Positions 1 through 10,648 of a stretch of DNA of 64,000 nt are shown here, in pieces (the first letter of the stretch is position 1; the number at the start of each line of letters is the position of its first letter). The position numbers were made by a program, and so were the translations under genes. Source of the DNA: Linnemannia hyalina. Lineage: Eukaryota; Mortierellomycota; Mortierellomycetes; Mortierellales; Mortierellaceae. The stretch is taken from NCBI GenBank assembly GCA_019671135.1, contig JAHRHY010000001.1, positions 4,216,001 to 4,280,000 of the forward strand, in the 5' to 3' direction. The notes under the pieces were generated by a model that did not search any database, was not told the origin of the DNA, and saw only the letters and a program-made list of their open reading frames with translations.

Positions 1-211
1 CTCCTTGCCAGTGAGGGTCTATTGGAATTGCCACAACAAAATGTCAGGAGTGTTAGTTGATGATTCTTGTGCGAAGTCGTCCTTTTTGTTGGCCATCCTC
101 GAAAAGCTCTACCAGAAAAGCTCTGCGTTAACAGTAACAACGAAAGAAGCGCATATGAGTGATGCTCCAATTGCGTACCTTGACTTTGATGAGCATGGTT
201 GGAAGGTGTGA
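1..211 (+). CDS. Possible 3' terminal exon of an upstream gene (partial)
   Basis: An open frame enters from the left edge and ends at a stop at 209-211 with the residues DEHGWKV. It is roughly 68 codons long and its start lies outside the window. No domain is recognised. The only support is that the frame is open to the window edge and lies just upstream of the prefoldin gene on the same strand. It could equally be a chance frame in a promoter region. Confidence 0.28.
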   Translation, partial: SLPVRVYWNCHNKMSGVLVDDSCAKSSFLLAILEKLYQKSSALTVTTKEAHMSDAPIAYLDFDEHGWKV

Positions 212-420
212 GCGTGAGCGTGAGTAGTGATGTGAAAGTTGTTTGGAGAAAAAGGAAAAAGGAAAGAAGAACGAAGAAGCAGGGGCAAGAAATAAACGCG
301 CTGCTTCTGTTACCCGTGACGTGTTCTGGCTGGTGGCGAAAATGTCCTTTTTTTTCTTTCGCCATTTTTGAACTTCATCACCTCCTAAACAACCGAACAA
401 CTGACACCCACTTCGCCACC

Positions 421-1220
421 ATGTCCATTAACGAACAGGCCCTCGGAAAGGTACCTTCTTTTCCCTACCCACTCAGCCGTAACAAGAACCAGGAACAAGA
501 TGAAACGGCACGCAGCAGGACAGGGCATCCATACTAGACATCGGCAAAAGGACGCCTTCTGCTAAGATCCTTGTCCTCCAAAAGCGATCAAGCATCATCA
601 TCATCAACACAAGCATGAGGATCGCGCCTCAGGATCATTCACCAACACCTCAGCATGTCGAACTTTTCTACCTCAATGTCCACAGCAACTCACATTTTAT
701 GCGCCTCTTGCCAACTAAAAAACTAGATCGTTCACGATCTTCAGAACAAGCTGCAGGAGGCCACCCGTATGGTCGCCTCCGTCCAGGCCCAGATCCAATC
801 CCGCGAGCGTGAAAAGCGTCTCTCAGAACTCACCAACAAGGAACTTTCTGCCCTCCAACCCGATACTGTCACCTACAAGTCTGTCGGCAAGATGTGAGCC
901 CCTCTCTTCTCATGCCAACGTGGTTTTCTTTTTCTCAAGCACAAAAAACGTCTGAGATCTAGAAAGAGATTGAAAACACCAGGCAATATTACATTTTCGC
1001 TGACCATTTCTTTACCCTTCTCACCAATGATAACACTAATAGGTTCGTGCAGGAACCATTGCCAGAGTTGACAAAGGAGCTGACCGAGCGGGCAACAGAG
1101 ATGGACAAGGATATGGCGGCATTGGAAAAGAAGCGGATCTACTGGGAGCGCAACAAGACCGAGGCCCAAGGGAACCTTGGCGAGCTCGTCCGACAAATCC
1201 AGCAAGCACAAGCACCATGA
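421..1220 (+). CDS. PFD1: Prefoldin subunit 1 (beta-type), three exons
   Basis: This is a subunit of the hexameric prefoldin co-chaperone, which captures unfolded actin and tubulin in the cytosol and hands them to the CCT chaperonin. Exons are 421-450, 745-893 and 1043-1220; introns are GT-AG and the last begins GTGAGC and ends AATAG. The spliced product is 118 aa, close to the usual ~120 aa for the family. It is a coiled-coil protein with the beta-prefoldin centre: a Lys/Arg-rich helix, then ELTNKEL, then YKSVGKM, then a second helix rich in KEL, ERATEM and ALEKK. The ATG is preceded by CCACC, giving a favourable context. The first exon codes for only ten residues. The gene is convergent with the succinate dehydrogenase gene downstream, about 300 bp between stop codons. 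Confidence 0.92.
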
Positions 1221-1524
1221 GCCTTTTGAGATCCACCAACTCACAATACAATCGCAGAAACATCAACCACAACAACAACACGCTTCCAGAAATACCATGG
1301 ATTTTACCGCTTCATGGAATAAAAAAACACCAAAAACAATAACTTTGCCTCATATTTGCTTGATCTTGTTTTGCTCTTCGTGCTTCAACCATTCACACCA
1401 CCGGCCTTCAGCAATTGGAAGAGTAAATGATATTTGAAAATCGTTTATTAAAATGCAGCATGGGCGACTTCCTTCTTTCTCAACTCAAAAAACAACTCTT
1501 TAAAGACACTCCACTGGAGATACT

Positions 1525-4500
1525 TTAGTACACACGCTTCTTGGGGGGAACAGCCTTGCACTCCTCCTCGTCCAAGGTGGTGCCGACAACTCCGCGGTAG
1601 CCCAACTTGACCTCACCAGTCTCCTGGTTCTGCCATGAGAGAGTGTGCTTCATCCAGTTCTTATCATCACGGTCCTGGAAATCCTCACGGGCGTGAGCAC
1701 CACGGGACTCCTTGCGGGCACTGGCAGAGTGCATGGTCTGGGCGGCGCATGTCAACAAGTTCTGGAGCTCGAGGGTCTCGACCAAGTCAGAGTTCCAGAT
1801 CATCGAGCGATCTGTGACACCGACATCGGGGAACTGCTTGAAGACCTTGTCAATCTTCTCAACACCCTCATCCAAGGAGGACTGGGTACGGAAGACAGCA
1901 GCATCGTTCTGCATGACCTTCTGCATGCTCAAGCGGAGGGCAGCGGTGGAAATGGGGCCAGAGGCGTAGCGGAGCTTGTCCAAGTTGGCAATGGACTCGG
2001 CACCAGCATCAGCGGCCAAGGGGCGGTGAGGGGTGTTGGGCTCCAAGGTATCACGGATGTGGTGAGCGCAGGCGCGACCGAAAACGACGATATCCAAGAG
2101 AGAGTTAGCTCCCAAGCGGTTAGCACCGTGGACAGACACACAGGCGGCCTCTCCGGCAGCGTACAAACCGGGGACGACCTTGTCGTTGCCGTTCTCGTCG
2201 ACGCTCAAGACCTCTCCAGTGTACTTTGTTGGGATTCCTCCCATGTTGTAGTGGACAGTGGGCAAGACGGGGATGGGCTCCTTGGTGACATCAACTCCCG
2301 AGAAAATGGCAGCAGTCTCAGAAATACCGGGGAGACGCTCGTGGAGGACCGAGGCGGGCAAGTGAGAGAGCTGGAGGTAGATGTGATCCTTCTCGGGACC
2401 AACACCGCGACCCTCACGGATCTCCATGGTCATCGAACGGGAGACGACATCACGCGAGGCCAAATCCTTGGCGGTGGGGGCGTAACGCTCCATGAAACGC
2501 TCTCCTTGGGAGTTCAAGAGGTATCCACCCTCACCGCGGGAACCCTCAGTGATCAAGCATCCAGCACCGTAGATACCGGTGGGATGGAACTGGACAAACT
2601 CCAAATCCTGGAGGGGGAGGCCGGCACGGGCAACCATGGCATTTCCGTCACCAGTGCAGGTGTGGGCAGAGGTGCAGGAGAAGTAGGCACGACCGTATCC
2701 TCCGGTGGCAAGGACGGTCTTGTGAGAGCGGAAACGGTGAAGGGTTCCGTCCTCCATGTTCAAGGCGAGGACACCACGGCACTCGCCGTTCTCCATAATG
2801 AGGTCCAAGGCGAAGTACTCGATGAAGAAGTTGGTGTTGTGGCGAAGGGACTGACCATAAAGGGTATGAAGAATCGAGTGACCGGTACGATCAGCGACGG
2901 CAGCACAACGGTAAGCCTGACCACCTATTTCCCATCAAGATATTTGCTATTAGCACCCCTCTTTCAACAGGTATTCAAAATCGTTGAGATTATACGTCAG
3001 GAGTTGCGATAAGACTTACCCTCGCCGAACTTCAAGGACTGACCACCGAAGGCACGCTGGTAGATCTTGCCCTCCTTGGTTCTGGAGAAGGGGACACCGT
3101 AGTGCTCCAACTCAATGACACTGTGGGGGGCCTCACGACACATATAGTGGATAGCATCCTGATCTCCGAGCCAGTCCGAACCCTTGACGGTGTCGTACAT
3201 GTGCCATCTCCAGTCATCCTCTCCCATGTTGCCAAGAGCAGCGTTAACACCGCCCTATCATTCAGAAGAAAAGTAGGCAAGAATGAAAAAGAATAAGAAA
3301 AAGAGGGGTCTTGGTCTACAAAAAAAAGATGACATTGATGAAAGAACGATCGCTCAATTGTAGAACAGTTGGTTACCTGGGCTGCGACAGTGTGGGAACG
3401 GGTGGGGAAGAGCTTGGAAATGCAGGCGGTGTTGAGACCGGCCTCGGCGAGACCGAAGGCGGCACGGAGACCGGCACCACCGGCACCGACGACGAGGGCA
3501 TCGTAGGTGTGGTCAATGATGGGGTACTTTGAGGTGATAGGGCTCTGTTTGTTTGTTTGGACGCATCATCAGCAACAGCATGTCCAAAAATGATTTGCGG
3601 GGTAGGCGGGGAAGACCAAATAATAAAAGAAGCACACGCAGACAGACGGCAGGAGCAGGACCAGGACCAGGAAGGAGAGGGGAACGTAAAGTAAGGAATG
3701 TCAGAAAGAAAAAAGAACTCGGGAATATTAGTCCATCCGATCCTTTTTCACTGGCTTGGTGGTGGTGTGCACACAATCGGAATCATCTTCCTTCCTAGAT
3801 CAGCATGAATAAAAGATGTGTCATCCATACCGATGCCTCCTTGGCGTTCAAGGGCTTCGAGGCAAACACCTGCATAGCAGGGCGGGAGGTGTGCAAGGCA
3901 CGGGTGGCAGCATTCTTGGCAGCTATATAAAGGTGCAAGTTGATTCATAACCAAAAAAAGGACGTGTGAGAATCTCGGAAAAAAAATAAAAAGCGTCTCG
4001 GTGCAATACTACCAAAAAGTCCTTGTGCTTCCGAGGATGCAAAATAAATATAAAAACCGTACCAGTGCGGCGCTGAAGACGACAACGAGAAGTACACGAC
4101 CGGGCGGAACATAAGTTCAATAGAACAAAAACAAAGACAACGATAAAGAGAGTGTTAGTAGGTTGGTTTATCCGTGGCGGCTCCCGCTGTCAACCACGAA
4201 AACGTCAGGGGTAAAGGAAGGGACAAGCACGCGTCGAAGTCGGCAACTGCTCAGGCTCCCGGCTTGCTTTTTTCTTCTTTTAGTTGTCGATTATCGTTAC
4301 AAGGCCGGGTAGAAAGTCAAGATACACACACGCGCGTGAGTGTGTATGTCGTGCGTGTGTGTGTGTGTGTGTGTGTGCGGCAGGCAAGAGAAAAAGAAAA
4401 ATAAACACGGAGAATAATCCCGAGGTGGGTATTTCCATAAAGGGAGCAAGCCGGAGTGGGGTATATCGGTGCGTGTGTAGCGTGTGTGTAGCGTGAGTGG

Positions 4501-4568
4501 AATGGTGAAAGGAGAAAAGAGATCAAAAACAGTACCAGGATGTTGGCGCAGGAGTTGACTCTAAGCAT
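1525..4568 (-). CDS. SDH1: Succinate dehydrogenase flavoprotein subunit, mitochondrial, six exons
   Basis: This is the catalytic FAD subunit of respiratory complex II and TCA-cycle succinate dehydrogenase, at the matrix face of the inner membrane. Inferred exons in reading order are 4568-4536, 4072-4063, 3922-3831, 3544-3377, 3254-3020 and 2924-1525. All phases agree and give 645 aa, normal for the family. Residues 1-45 form an Arg/Ser/Ala-rich presequence. GAGGAG (65-70) is the FAD dinucleotide loop, and His96 in TRSHTVAAQ is the covalent flavin attachment site. Later motifs include [34 protein letters not shown] and [13 protein letters not shown], and the protein ends with KKRVY. Exon 2 is only 10 nt. 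It is supported by a TACTAAC branch site, by splice sites on both sides and by restoration of frame into the presequence. Intron 1 holds a GT microsatellite. Confidence 0.96.
4063..4072 (-). other. SDH1: 10-nt microexon of SDH1
   Basis: On the minus strand this exon lies between an acceptor ending CTTCAG and a donor starting GTACGG. A consensus TACTAAC branch point sits about 80 nt upstream of the acceptor. Exon 1 (33 nt) plus 10 nt leaves phase 1, exactly what the next exon (beginning CT GCC AAG) needs. Direct joining of exon 1 to exon 3 would break the frame. Confidence 0.75.
4351..4378. repeat. (GT)n microsatellite in SDH1 intron 1
   Basis: A run of GT dinucleotides, with more dispersed GTGTG tracts nearby. 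It lies in the first intron of the succinate dehydrogenase gene. Confidence 0.9.
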
Positions 4569-4846
4569 GGCGGGACTGGGGCGTATGGGGAAGTAAGGAA
4601 AGGAAAGAGAAAGAAGAAGAGGAGAGAGAGAGAGAGATCCCTAACAGACAATTGTCTTCGTTTGAGAAGCGGAGGAGAGGTGGAGTGGAGAGAGAAGTGT
4701 GAGAGAGGAACAGGAGAGGACGGAAGCGACAGAAAAGCGCTCACCGAGTAAACAGGGGCAGGCCAGCATATGAAAATACAGCCCATGCGACTCCGAACTG
4801 GTTTCGGTGACGATTACTTTGAAATTTTTATTTGTGCAGATGATAT

Positions 4847-5951
4847 TTACTTGGCCGAGACAAAGGCTTTGAGGTCCTTGAGCCAGTGGGTGTACTCGAC
4901 CTGGTCCTTGTGGAAGACATAGCTGGGCACAAAGTTGGCAAGATTGCTATCAATCTGGCGCTCCTCCAAGTACTTCTCAAACTCAACCTGCAAGTTCTCA
5001 TCCAACTCGGCAAAGGGAGGGCCGCTGTACAAACCGCGCTTCTCCCAGTCAGCCTCAGCAGTCGAGGAGGCTGCAAGGGCAGAGTCCTTGATGTTCGAGA
5101 TCGACTCGACAATAAAGGCGCCATCCTGAGCAACAGCATCGATCGAGATACTTCCAGCATTGGGCTTGGTAATCGTGATCAAGCAGCGAACAGGGAAGGT
5201 CAACGACTCCAGATCATCGCCCTCCTCCTCGTCGTCTCCGGAGGCAGAGAGCGACTCCTTGCCCTGGTGGCCCTCCTCCAAATCATCCTCCAAATCGAGC
5301 TCCTCCTCATCGTCAGCCGAGTTGATATCCGAGACCGAGAAGACAATCTTGATCCTAAATGTAGTTATTTGCACAACAAAGTGGCGTTAGTCGTGATCAT
5401 TTTGTGCAAATGCAAGGCGCGTAACGCAACCCGGATCGATCGCAAATTGGTAACAAAAGAAGCCCAAGAAGGCAAAAAAAAAACTTTTTTTAACGTACTC
5501 CTCGTTGCCGAACTTGCGGGTCATGGTGACCTCATCGGATCCGACCTTGTTGGTGATCTCAAAGGGGCCGGTCTTCAAGTACTCGGTGATATAGTCGGGT
5601 ACCTCGTCACCCTGCTCCTCCTCGTGCTTGATCTCGCTCTCAATGGCAGTGAGAAGGTTCTTGTCAGCTGGAATGAGTTTGAATGAATGAGAAAGAAAAT
5701 CAAAGAACAACGTGTCAGCGGGTAGTTATAGTATAGAACAGGGAGCAGCAAACGAACAAGGACCTTAGAAAGAAAGTAGCTTTGGGCGTACTCTTGTCCC
5801 AAGCGAAGGGAGAGTTGGAAAAGGCGCGGACAGCGGAGACTGTTCCGGCACGGGCGACGAAGGCAGGGGCGAAGATGGCCTTGGGGAGGACAGCAGCGCG
5901 CATGGCCAAGGCGGGGATGGCGCGGGCAGCGGCGGTACGAAGAGCAAACAT
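4847..5951 (-). CDS. MAM33: p32/MAM33-family mitochondrial matrix acidic protein, three exons
   Basis: This is a homologue of yeast Mam33 and human C1QBP/p32, a doughnut-shaped acidic trimer of the mitochondrial matrix linked to mitochondrial ribosome function. Exons in reading order are 5951-5792, 5667-5499 and 5354-4847. The splices are in phase and give 278 aa, typical for the family. The first ~50 residues are Ala/Arg-rich, with no acidic residue until the end, as expected of a presequence. The middle has a long Asp/Glu-rich stretch (SADDEEELDLEDDLEE). The C-terminal part carries YLEERQID, FVPSYVFHKDQ and EYTHWLKDLKAFV, typical of the family's last helices. The gene is divergent from the NAE1 gene and follows SDH1 on the same strand; both products act in mitochondria. 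Confidence 0.93.
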
Positions 5952-6333
5952 TATGTATAGGGGTTGTAAAGAACGAAAGGATAAATGGAAGAAAGGAAGG
6001 AAGAAAGAGGAAAGGAAGACGGAATCTCGCCTCTCTTTTGACGACGACCAGCGCAGAAGTGGAGTTTCAACAGCAGGGCAAACTCGCCGTCGAAAAAGGA
6101 AGAAAAGGGATTTGAGGCTGAGAAAGGGCCGTCACTCTAGTGCATTTGCTGAGTCGAGTTGGCACAGCCGCGCGATGGCAAAGGACAGAAACGACAGGAA
6201 CAGAAAAGACGTCCTGTCTTTCTTTTATTCCTACTTTCATTCACTCACTACGCCTCCCACTTCAAACACTCTTCTCTTCTTACTCCACCCCATCACTACC
6301 CCATCACTTCAGACAAAACCAACAACAACATCC
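5952..6333. promoter_or_regulatory. Shared divergent promoter region of MAM33 and NAE1
   Basis: The 382 bp between two divergent start codons must contain both promoters. The MAM33 side is AG-rich, which is CT-rich on its own strand. The NAE1 side has a CT-rich leader just before the ATG. No clear TATA box is seen. A short TGACGACGACC stretch is present, but no known operator was recognised. Confidence 0.45.
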
Positions 6334-6381
6334 ATGGACGCCAAAACTCAGAAATACGACAGACAGCTCAGGTACACTCAC

Positions 6382-6428
<47 letters not shown>

Positions 6429-8838
6429 GTCTCTGCCCTTGCTCATACTTATCCGACGCACATCACTAATGAACGCGAATCAATAAGGGCAATTGACTGC
6501 GGACAAAAACAAACTCACATTGGAATCTCCTTTTTCAATCGCTGATGACTTTCATAGACTTTGGGGCAGCGGTGGCCAACAGGCGCTCGAGTCTGCCCAC
6601 ATCCTTCTTATCAACGCCTCCGCCGTTGGTTGTGAAATCCTTAAGAACTTGGTTCTCCCAGGTACGCTCCCTCACCCTGGACCGTATCTTGTCCATCTAT
6701 TAACCGCGTCGCTTTTTATCCACTAACTTTTTTTTTCATTTGTCCAACATAGGTATTGGACAGTTCACGATTATCGACCAAGGAACAGTCACTCAGAGCG
6801 ACATCGGTTCCAATTTCTTCTTGGACGCAGATAGCCTCGGAAAGTCCAGGGCAGAGCGTGCGGCTGAGCTTCTTGGAGAGCTGAACGAGGATGTCAGCGG
6901 TCATTGGGTCGCCAAAGATATCCTCTCTGCCTTGACCGAGAACCCTTCGTTCCTTGCTCAGTTCTCCATGGTCGTTGCTTCCGATATTTCGCGTCAGGTC
7001 GCCGAGAAGGTCTCGTCTCTTTGCTGGACCAACCAGCACGCGATACCATTCGTCTGGGTCAAGACCGTAGGTCTCCTCGGCACTGCCCGTCTCATTCTCC
7101 CCGAGCACGCCAGTATGTAACAACTTAACCTCTTTGAACCATTAGGTGGATTCTTCACTGTTGAGAAAAAGAGTTTTGCTAATAATTCGCCTTACTAATT
7201 CGTCATTATATGACATAGTTGTGGAGACGCATCCCGACAATGTTGCTGATATTCGCATTGACAACCCCTTCCCCGAGTTGTCCAACTACGCCAAATCCTT
7301 TGACTTCAACACCCAGGACACTCTCGAGTTTGGTCACATCCCATACGTCGCTATTCTGTTGAAGTACATGGAGGAGTGGAAGCAGGAGGTGAGTTTTCTA
7401 CAACCGCTCTGATTTATCCCCACTTATTGTGGTTTATTTTCTCGGGCAGCAATTATTTGACTAACGTTTGTCTTATTCGACTCGGCAATAGCATGATGGC
7501 AAGATCCCTGGAACATATGCGGAAAAAAACCAGCTCAAGGCCAACATCAGGTCAGGGATGCGGTCAGGAGATGACGAGAACTTTGACGAGGCTATCAACT
7601 CTGTGCTGCGCTCTTGCCAGCCCACCGCTGTTCCCAGCGCCATAAAGACCATCTTCAGCGACCCCAAGTGCGAGACCTTGAACCCCGAGGTACCACTTTT
7701 TGCCTTTATGCCCAATGCCTTCGTATCGTCTTTCGTGTTCTGATATACTGTTATCTAACGATGCCGCTTGCCTGCATCACTGTGAACAACGAAAAATTAG
7801 TCCTCGGACTTCTGGATTCTGGCCCGCGCTGTGAGAGATTTTGTGAATGATCATGGAAAGAGCGGAGGACTCCTTCCTCTTTCCGGCACTATTCCAGACA
7901 TGAAAGCTCAGACCGACAGCTATGTTACTCTTCAAAGCATGTATGTAACATTTCTGAGACTTTTTTATTCACAATACCACACTGTCGTATGCAATGAAGT
8001 TTCAAGAACTAACGCCTACAGCTTTTCTGCTACTTCCATGTAAAATAGTTACAAGACAAAGGCAAAGCAGGATGTGCAGGAGGTGTCGAAGCTTGTCGAC
8101 GCTGTTCTGGAGTCGCTGGGACGTGCTCCTGGGTCGATTGCCTCTGAGAAGATCGAAACCTTTTGCAAATACTCTGCCTTCTTAAAGGTCATCCGCTACC
8201 GTAGCCTCGAAGACGAGTACACCCAGCCCAAGACAAAACAGATTGGTAATTTACCCATTCTCACTTGCATAATGCCATATATATGTATGCGCCGCAATCA
8301 GGTCCATGTGTACTTACGTCTTTTGTCTGTTTGATGAACATTATGGCGTTGAAATAGCGTCGTGGTTGTCAGAAGAGGACTCATTATTTGCACAGTATGT
8401 TCTACTGAGGGCGTCAGACTCGTTCTTTGATGACCATGGACGCTACCCTGGCGAGGGCAATGACTGGGAGGAGGATGTTGACCACCTCCATGCCAATGTT
8501 GCCACCTTGTTGCAGTCTTGGGGTATCGACACCGACGTCATCTCCAAGGACCAGACACACGAGATGTAAGTTCTCATGGTCATGCGTATTATTAAGCGAG
8601 CCTCATTTTGCTCTTTTTGTTACTCTTCGCGCTCAAATGACAAGTGCTAATGGGGTATATATGTTGTTTTTTTGACAGTTGCCGTTTCGGAAGGGGAGCG
8701 ATCCACAACATTGCGTCTTTTATGGGAGGAGTTGCTAGTCAGGAGGTGATCAAGCTGATTACACACCAGTATATCCCTATGGACAACACGTTTATCTTTG
8801 ACGGCGCCCGCTCAGTCTCTGCTGTCTTTGCCGTCTAA
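6334..8838 (+). CDS. ULA1: NEDD8-activating enzyme E1 regulatory subunit (ULA1/APP-BP1), nine exons
   Basis: This is the adenylation-domain partner of Uba3 in the heterodimeric E1 that activates NEDD8/Rub1 for cullin modification. Exons are 6334-6371, 6558-6661, 6753-7112, 7219-7388, 7492-7689, 7801-7940, 8049-8245, 8358-8565 and 8679-8838. All junctions are in phase and give 524 aa, against roughly 530 for known members. Recognisable blocks are [18 protein letters not shown] at the N-terminus, then [28 protein letters not shown] and [13 protein letters not shown]. The C-terminal part has [20 protein letters not shown] and ends [12 protein letters not shown]. As expected for the regulatory subunit, no catalytic Cys domain is seen. 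Intron 1 carries a long CT repeat. Confidence 0.95.
6384..6420. repeat. (CT)n microsatellite in intron 1 of the NAE1 gene
   Basis: An uninterrupted CT dinucleotide run just after the 5' splice site, followed by a less regular TCTCTCTG tract. It probably varies in length between isolates. Confidence 0.9.
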
Positions 8839-9115
8839 CGGGAAGGTAATTGATCTCGGGTGAAGTGCCGCACAATGAAACAAAAGTACAGAACGGTCGG
8901 TTTTCCCGGGGGCCCTCTCCCCGTTGGCTGTTTGATAAATAATAAAAGATATAAGGACAGGCTGTCCACATGGATGGCTGTTTCTAAATAAAGAAAAGAC
9001 GGGACAAATGGACACGATTCCTGTTGTTTCTGTTTGTAATGTACTGTGCACGTTTTTCTTTGTCTGCTTGTGATATGTTATGGATGTTTTTATTTTTTTT
9101 ATTTTTGTGTAGTTC

Positions 9116-10648
9116 TCAGCAAAGGATAAGGATGACGATGGCGGCGATACAAAACAAGGTAATGAGACCAGAGCCGACCTTTCGGCGACGGCTTTGGTTC
9201 AGAAACCTAGCGCGTTCTAACGACGATTGGAACGTAGGCGTCTTGGCTTTCGTTGTCGTTGCCGTCGTTGGTGTTGGTGTTACCAGTGGTGATAATGCAG
9301 TGGTGGGGATGGGGGTGGTAGGGGTTGCGAAAGGGTTGCGGGACCTGGACCTGCCAAATGCGCTCGCTGGTCCTGGGGTATATTGGGCAGTGGTACGAGC
9401 CGCTGCTGCTGGTGCTGGGTATTTGGGTGGTGTGGTTTGTACAACGAGCTTGGGTGTGGATCTTGCGGGTGTCGAGGGGACTGCGGACGGATGAAAGTGG
9501 CGACTATGACGACTCGTCGCCATTTCTTTGTCATAACTGGTCTTCTCTGTCTCTTGCACTTGTCGCAGGAGAGTTGAGGTCATCTGTCCACCAATTGCCT
9601 CTTTTGGTGACGCAGGATAAGGAGTGACAGTCATATCTGCTAAGTCTTCTTTGGAAGAGAACAGAACAGGGGTTGTTGTTGGTATTGGCAATTCTTGAGC
9701 AGACGAGTATGGCGATGGTAGAGCAAAATGGGATTCGGAAGGTAGGGGCTTTAGAATTACCCTTGTAGGCGTGCTAGGACTAATAGGAGCAGGAGAGGAT
9801 GAAAGGGACGAGGAATGATCTTGGTGGGCGGCTGTGAAGGACTGACGGACGGAGGAAGCCCAAGTAGAGATACGATTCCGAAGGCTGGTTCGGATCCTGC
9901 CATTGTTGTGATTGCTTGCTGTGGAGGGTGTCGGCTGGAGGGCTATTTTTGGGGCAGGCTGCTCCTTTTCCGAGGACGAATTGGACGTGGGCGCGGCAGC
10001 AGTATCTGCAGCAGCCAGAGGCGACTTTGCCGGAGTCGAAGACTCCCTGGAGAGCGCAGTGAAAGATAGGGAGGAGCGGCTTATGAAGCGGTCTTTTGGT
10101 TTCGCAGTCGAAGTCGGCTGTGCCAAGGCGGAGGTAGACACAGGAGCAGATCGATTCATAAAAGGCAATGAAGGCTGTGAGGACAAAAATGTCACTCCGT
10201 TTTTCTTATTCTGTCCTGACGAAGACGAAGAGGAAGTTGAAGACGAATAGGTAGAGGAAAGAGAAGATTGAAAATGGCGCTTTTCGCGCCGTGCCATCTT
10301 TTGAGTATACGATGAAGAGGCCACTGAGTGGAAAGAGGGGCTGGCGCTACTCTTTCCGCTCTGACTCCGACTGCTACCCGTTGATGAGGCGGGTGAATCT
10401 GGAGGGGAAGAGGAGAAGGAAGCCATAGGGGGGGGGAGGATGACATGGTTGCTGTGGTTGTGGGGGCGGGTGAGAGAGCTTTTGCTGGTTGTTGGGAGGG
10501 ATATTGACTGAATATTGTTGCCGAGGGAGGAGGATGACGAAGGGGATGTTGGGGAGTTGTTGTGGGTTGTAGAGTCGTAGCGAGGGATGTAGGTGCTTTT
10601 CTTTGAGTGCGAGGATGGGGAGGGGAGTGAGGGTAATGATGTGACCAT
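9116..10648 (-). CDS. Ser/Thr/Pro-rich tail-anchored membrane protein, function unknown
   Basis: A single open frame of 510 codons. Most of the protein is low complexity, with runs of Ser, Thr, Pro and Ala and scattered basic clusters, and is predicted to be disordered. The last 20 residues are strongly hydrophobic (GLITLFCIAAIVILILC) and follow a basic stretch (NQSRRRKVG). This is the layout of a C-terminal tail-anchored protein whose N-terminal part faces the cytosol. No catalytic motif or named domain was recognised. The gene is convergent with the NAE1 gene. A long CT-rich (sense strand) leader precedes the ATG, as for other host genes here. The chosen start is the first ATG of the frame; a start further downstream is possible. 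Confidence 0.65.
   Translation of the reverse strand: MVTSLPSLPSPSSHSKKSTYIPRYDSTTHNNSPTSPSSSSSLGNNIQSISLPTTSKSSLTRPHNHSNHVILPPPMASFSSSPPDSPASSTGSSRSQSGKSSASPSFHSVASSSYTQKMARREKRHFQSSLSSTYSSSTSSSSSSGQNKKNGVTFLSSQPSLPFMNRSAPVSTSALAQPTSTAKPKDRFISRSSLSFTALSRESSTPAKSPLAAADTAAAPTSNSSSEKEQPAPKIALQPTPSTASNHNNGRIRTSLRNRISTWASSVRQSFTAAHQDHSSSLSSSPAPISPSTPTRVILKPLPSESHFALPSPYSSAQELPIPTTTPVLFSSKEDLADMTVTPYPASPKEAIGGQMTSTLLRQVQETEKTSYDKEMATSRHSRHFHPSAVPSTPARSTPKLVVQTTPPKYPAPAAAARTTAQYTPGPASAFGRSRSRNPFATPTTPIPTTALSPLVTPTPTTATTTKAKTPTFQSSLERARFLNQSRRRKVGSGLITLFCIAAIVILILC

Noticed and set aside
316..338. HUH-type His pair (VHFPH) in the Rep-like protein, given as residues 316-320
   Set aside because: The second His is not kept in the family 3 copy (IHVTM), so it cannot be a conserved HUH site.
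1645..3012. A 455-codon plus-strand open frame opposite SDH1
   Set aside because: It is an antisense shadow of the well-conserved SDH1 coding strand and crosses its intron; the peptide has no recognisable domain.
4320..4500. Coding frames in the GT/AC repeat region
   Set aside because: They arise from the microsatellite and lie within intron 1 of SDH1.
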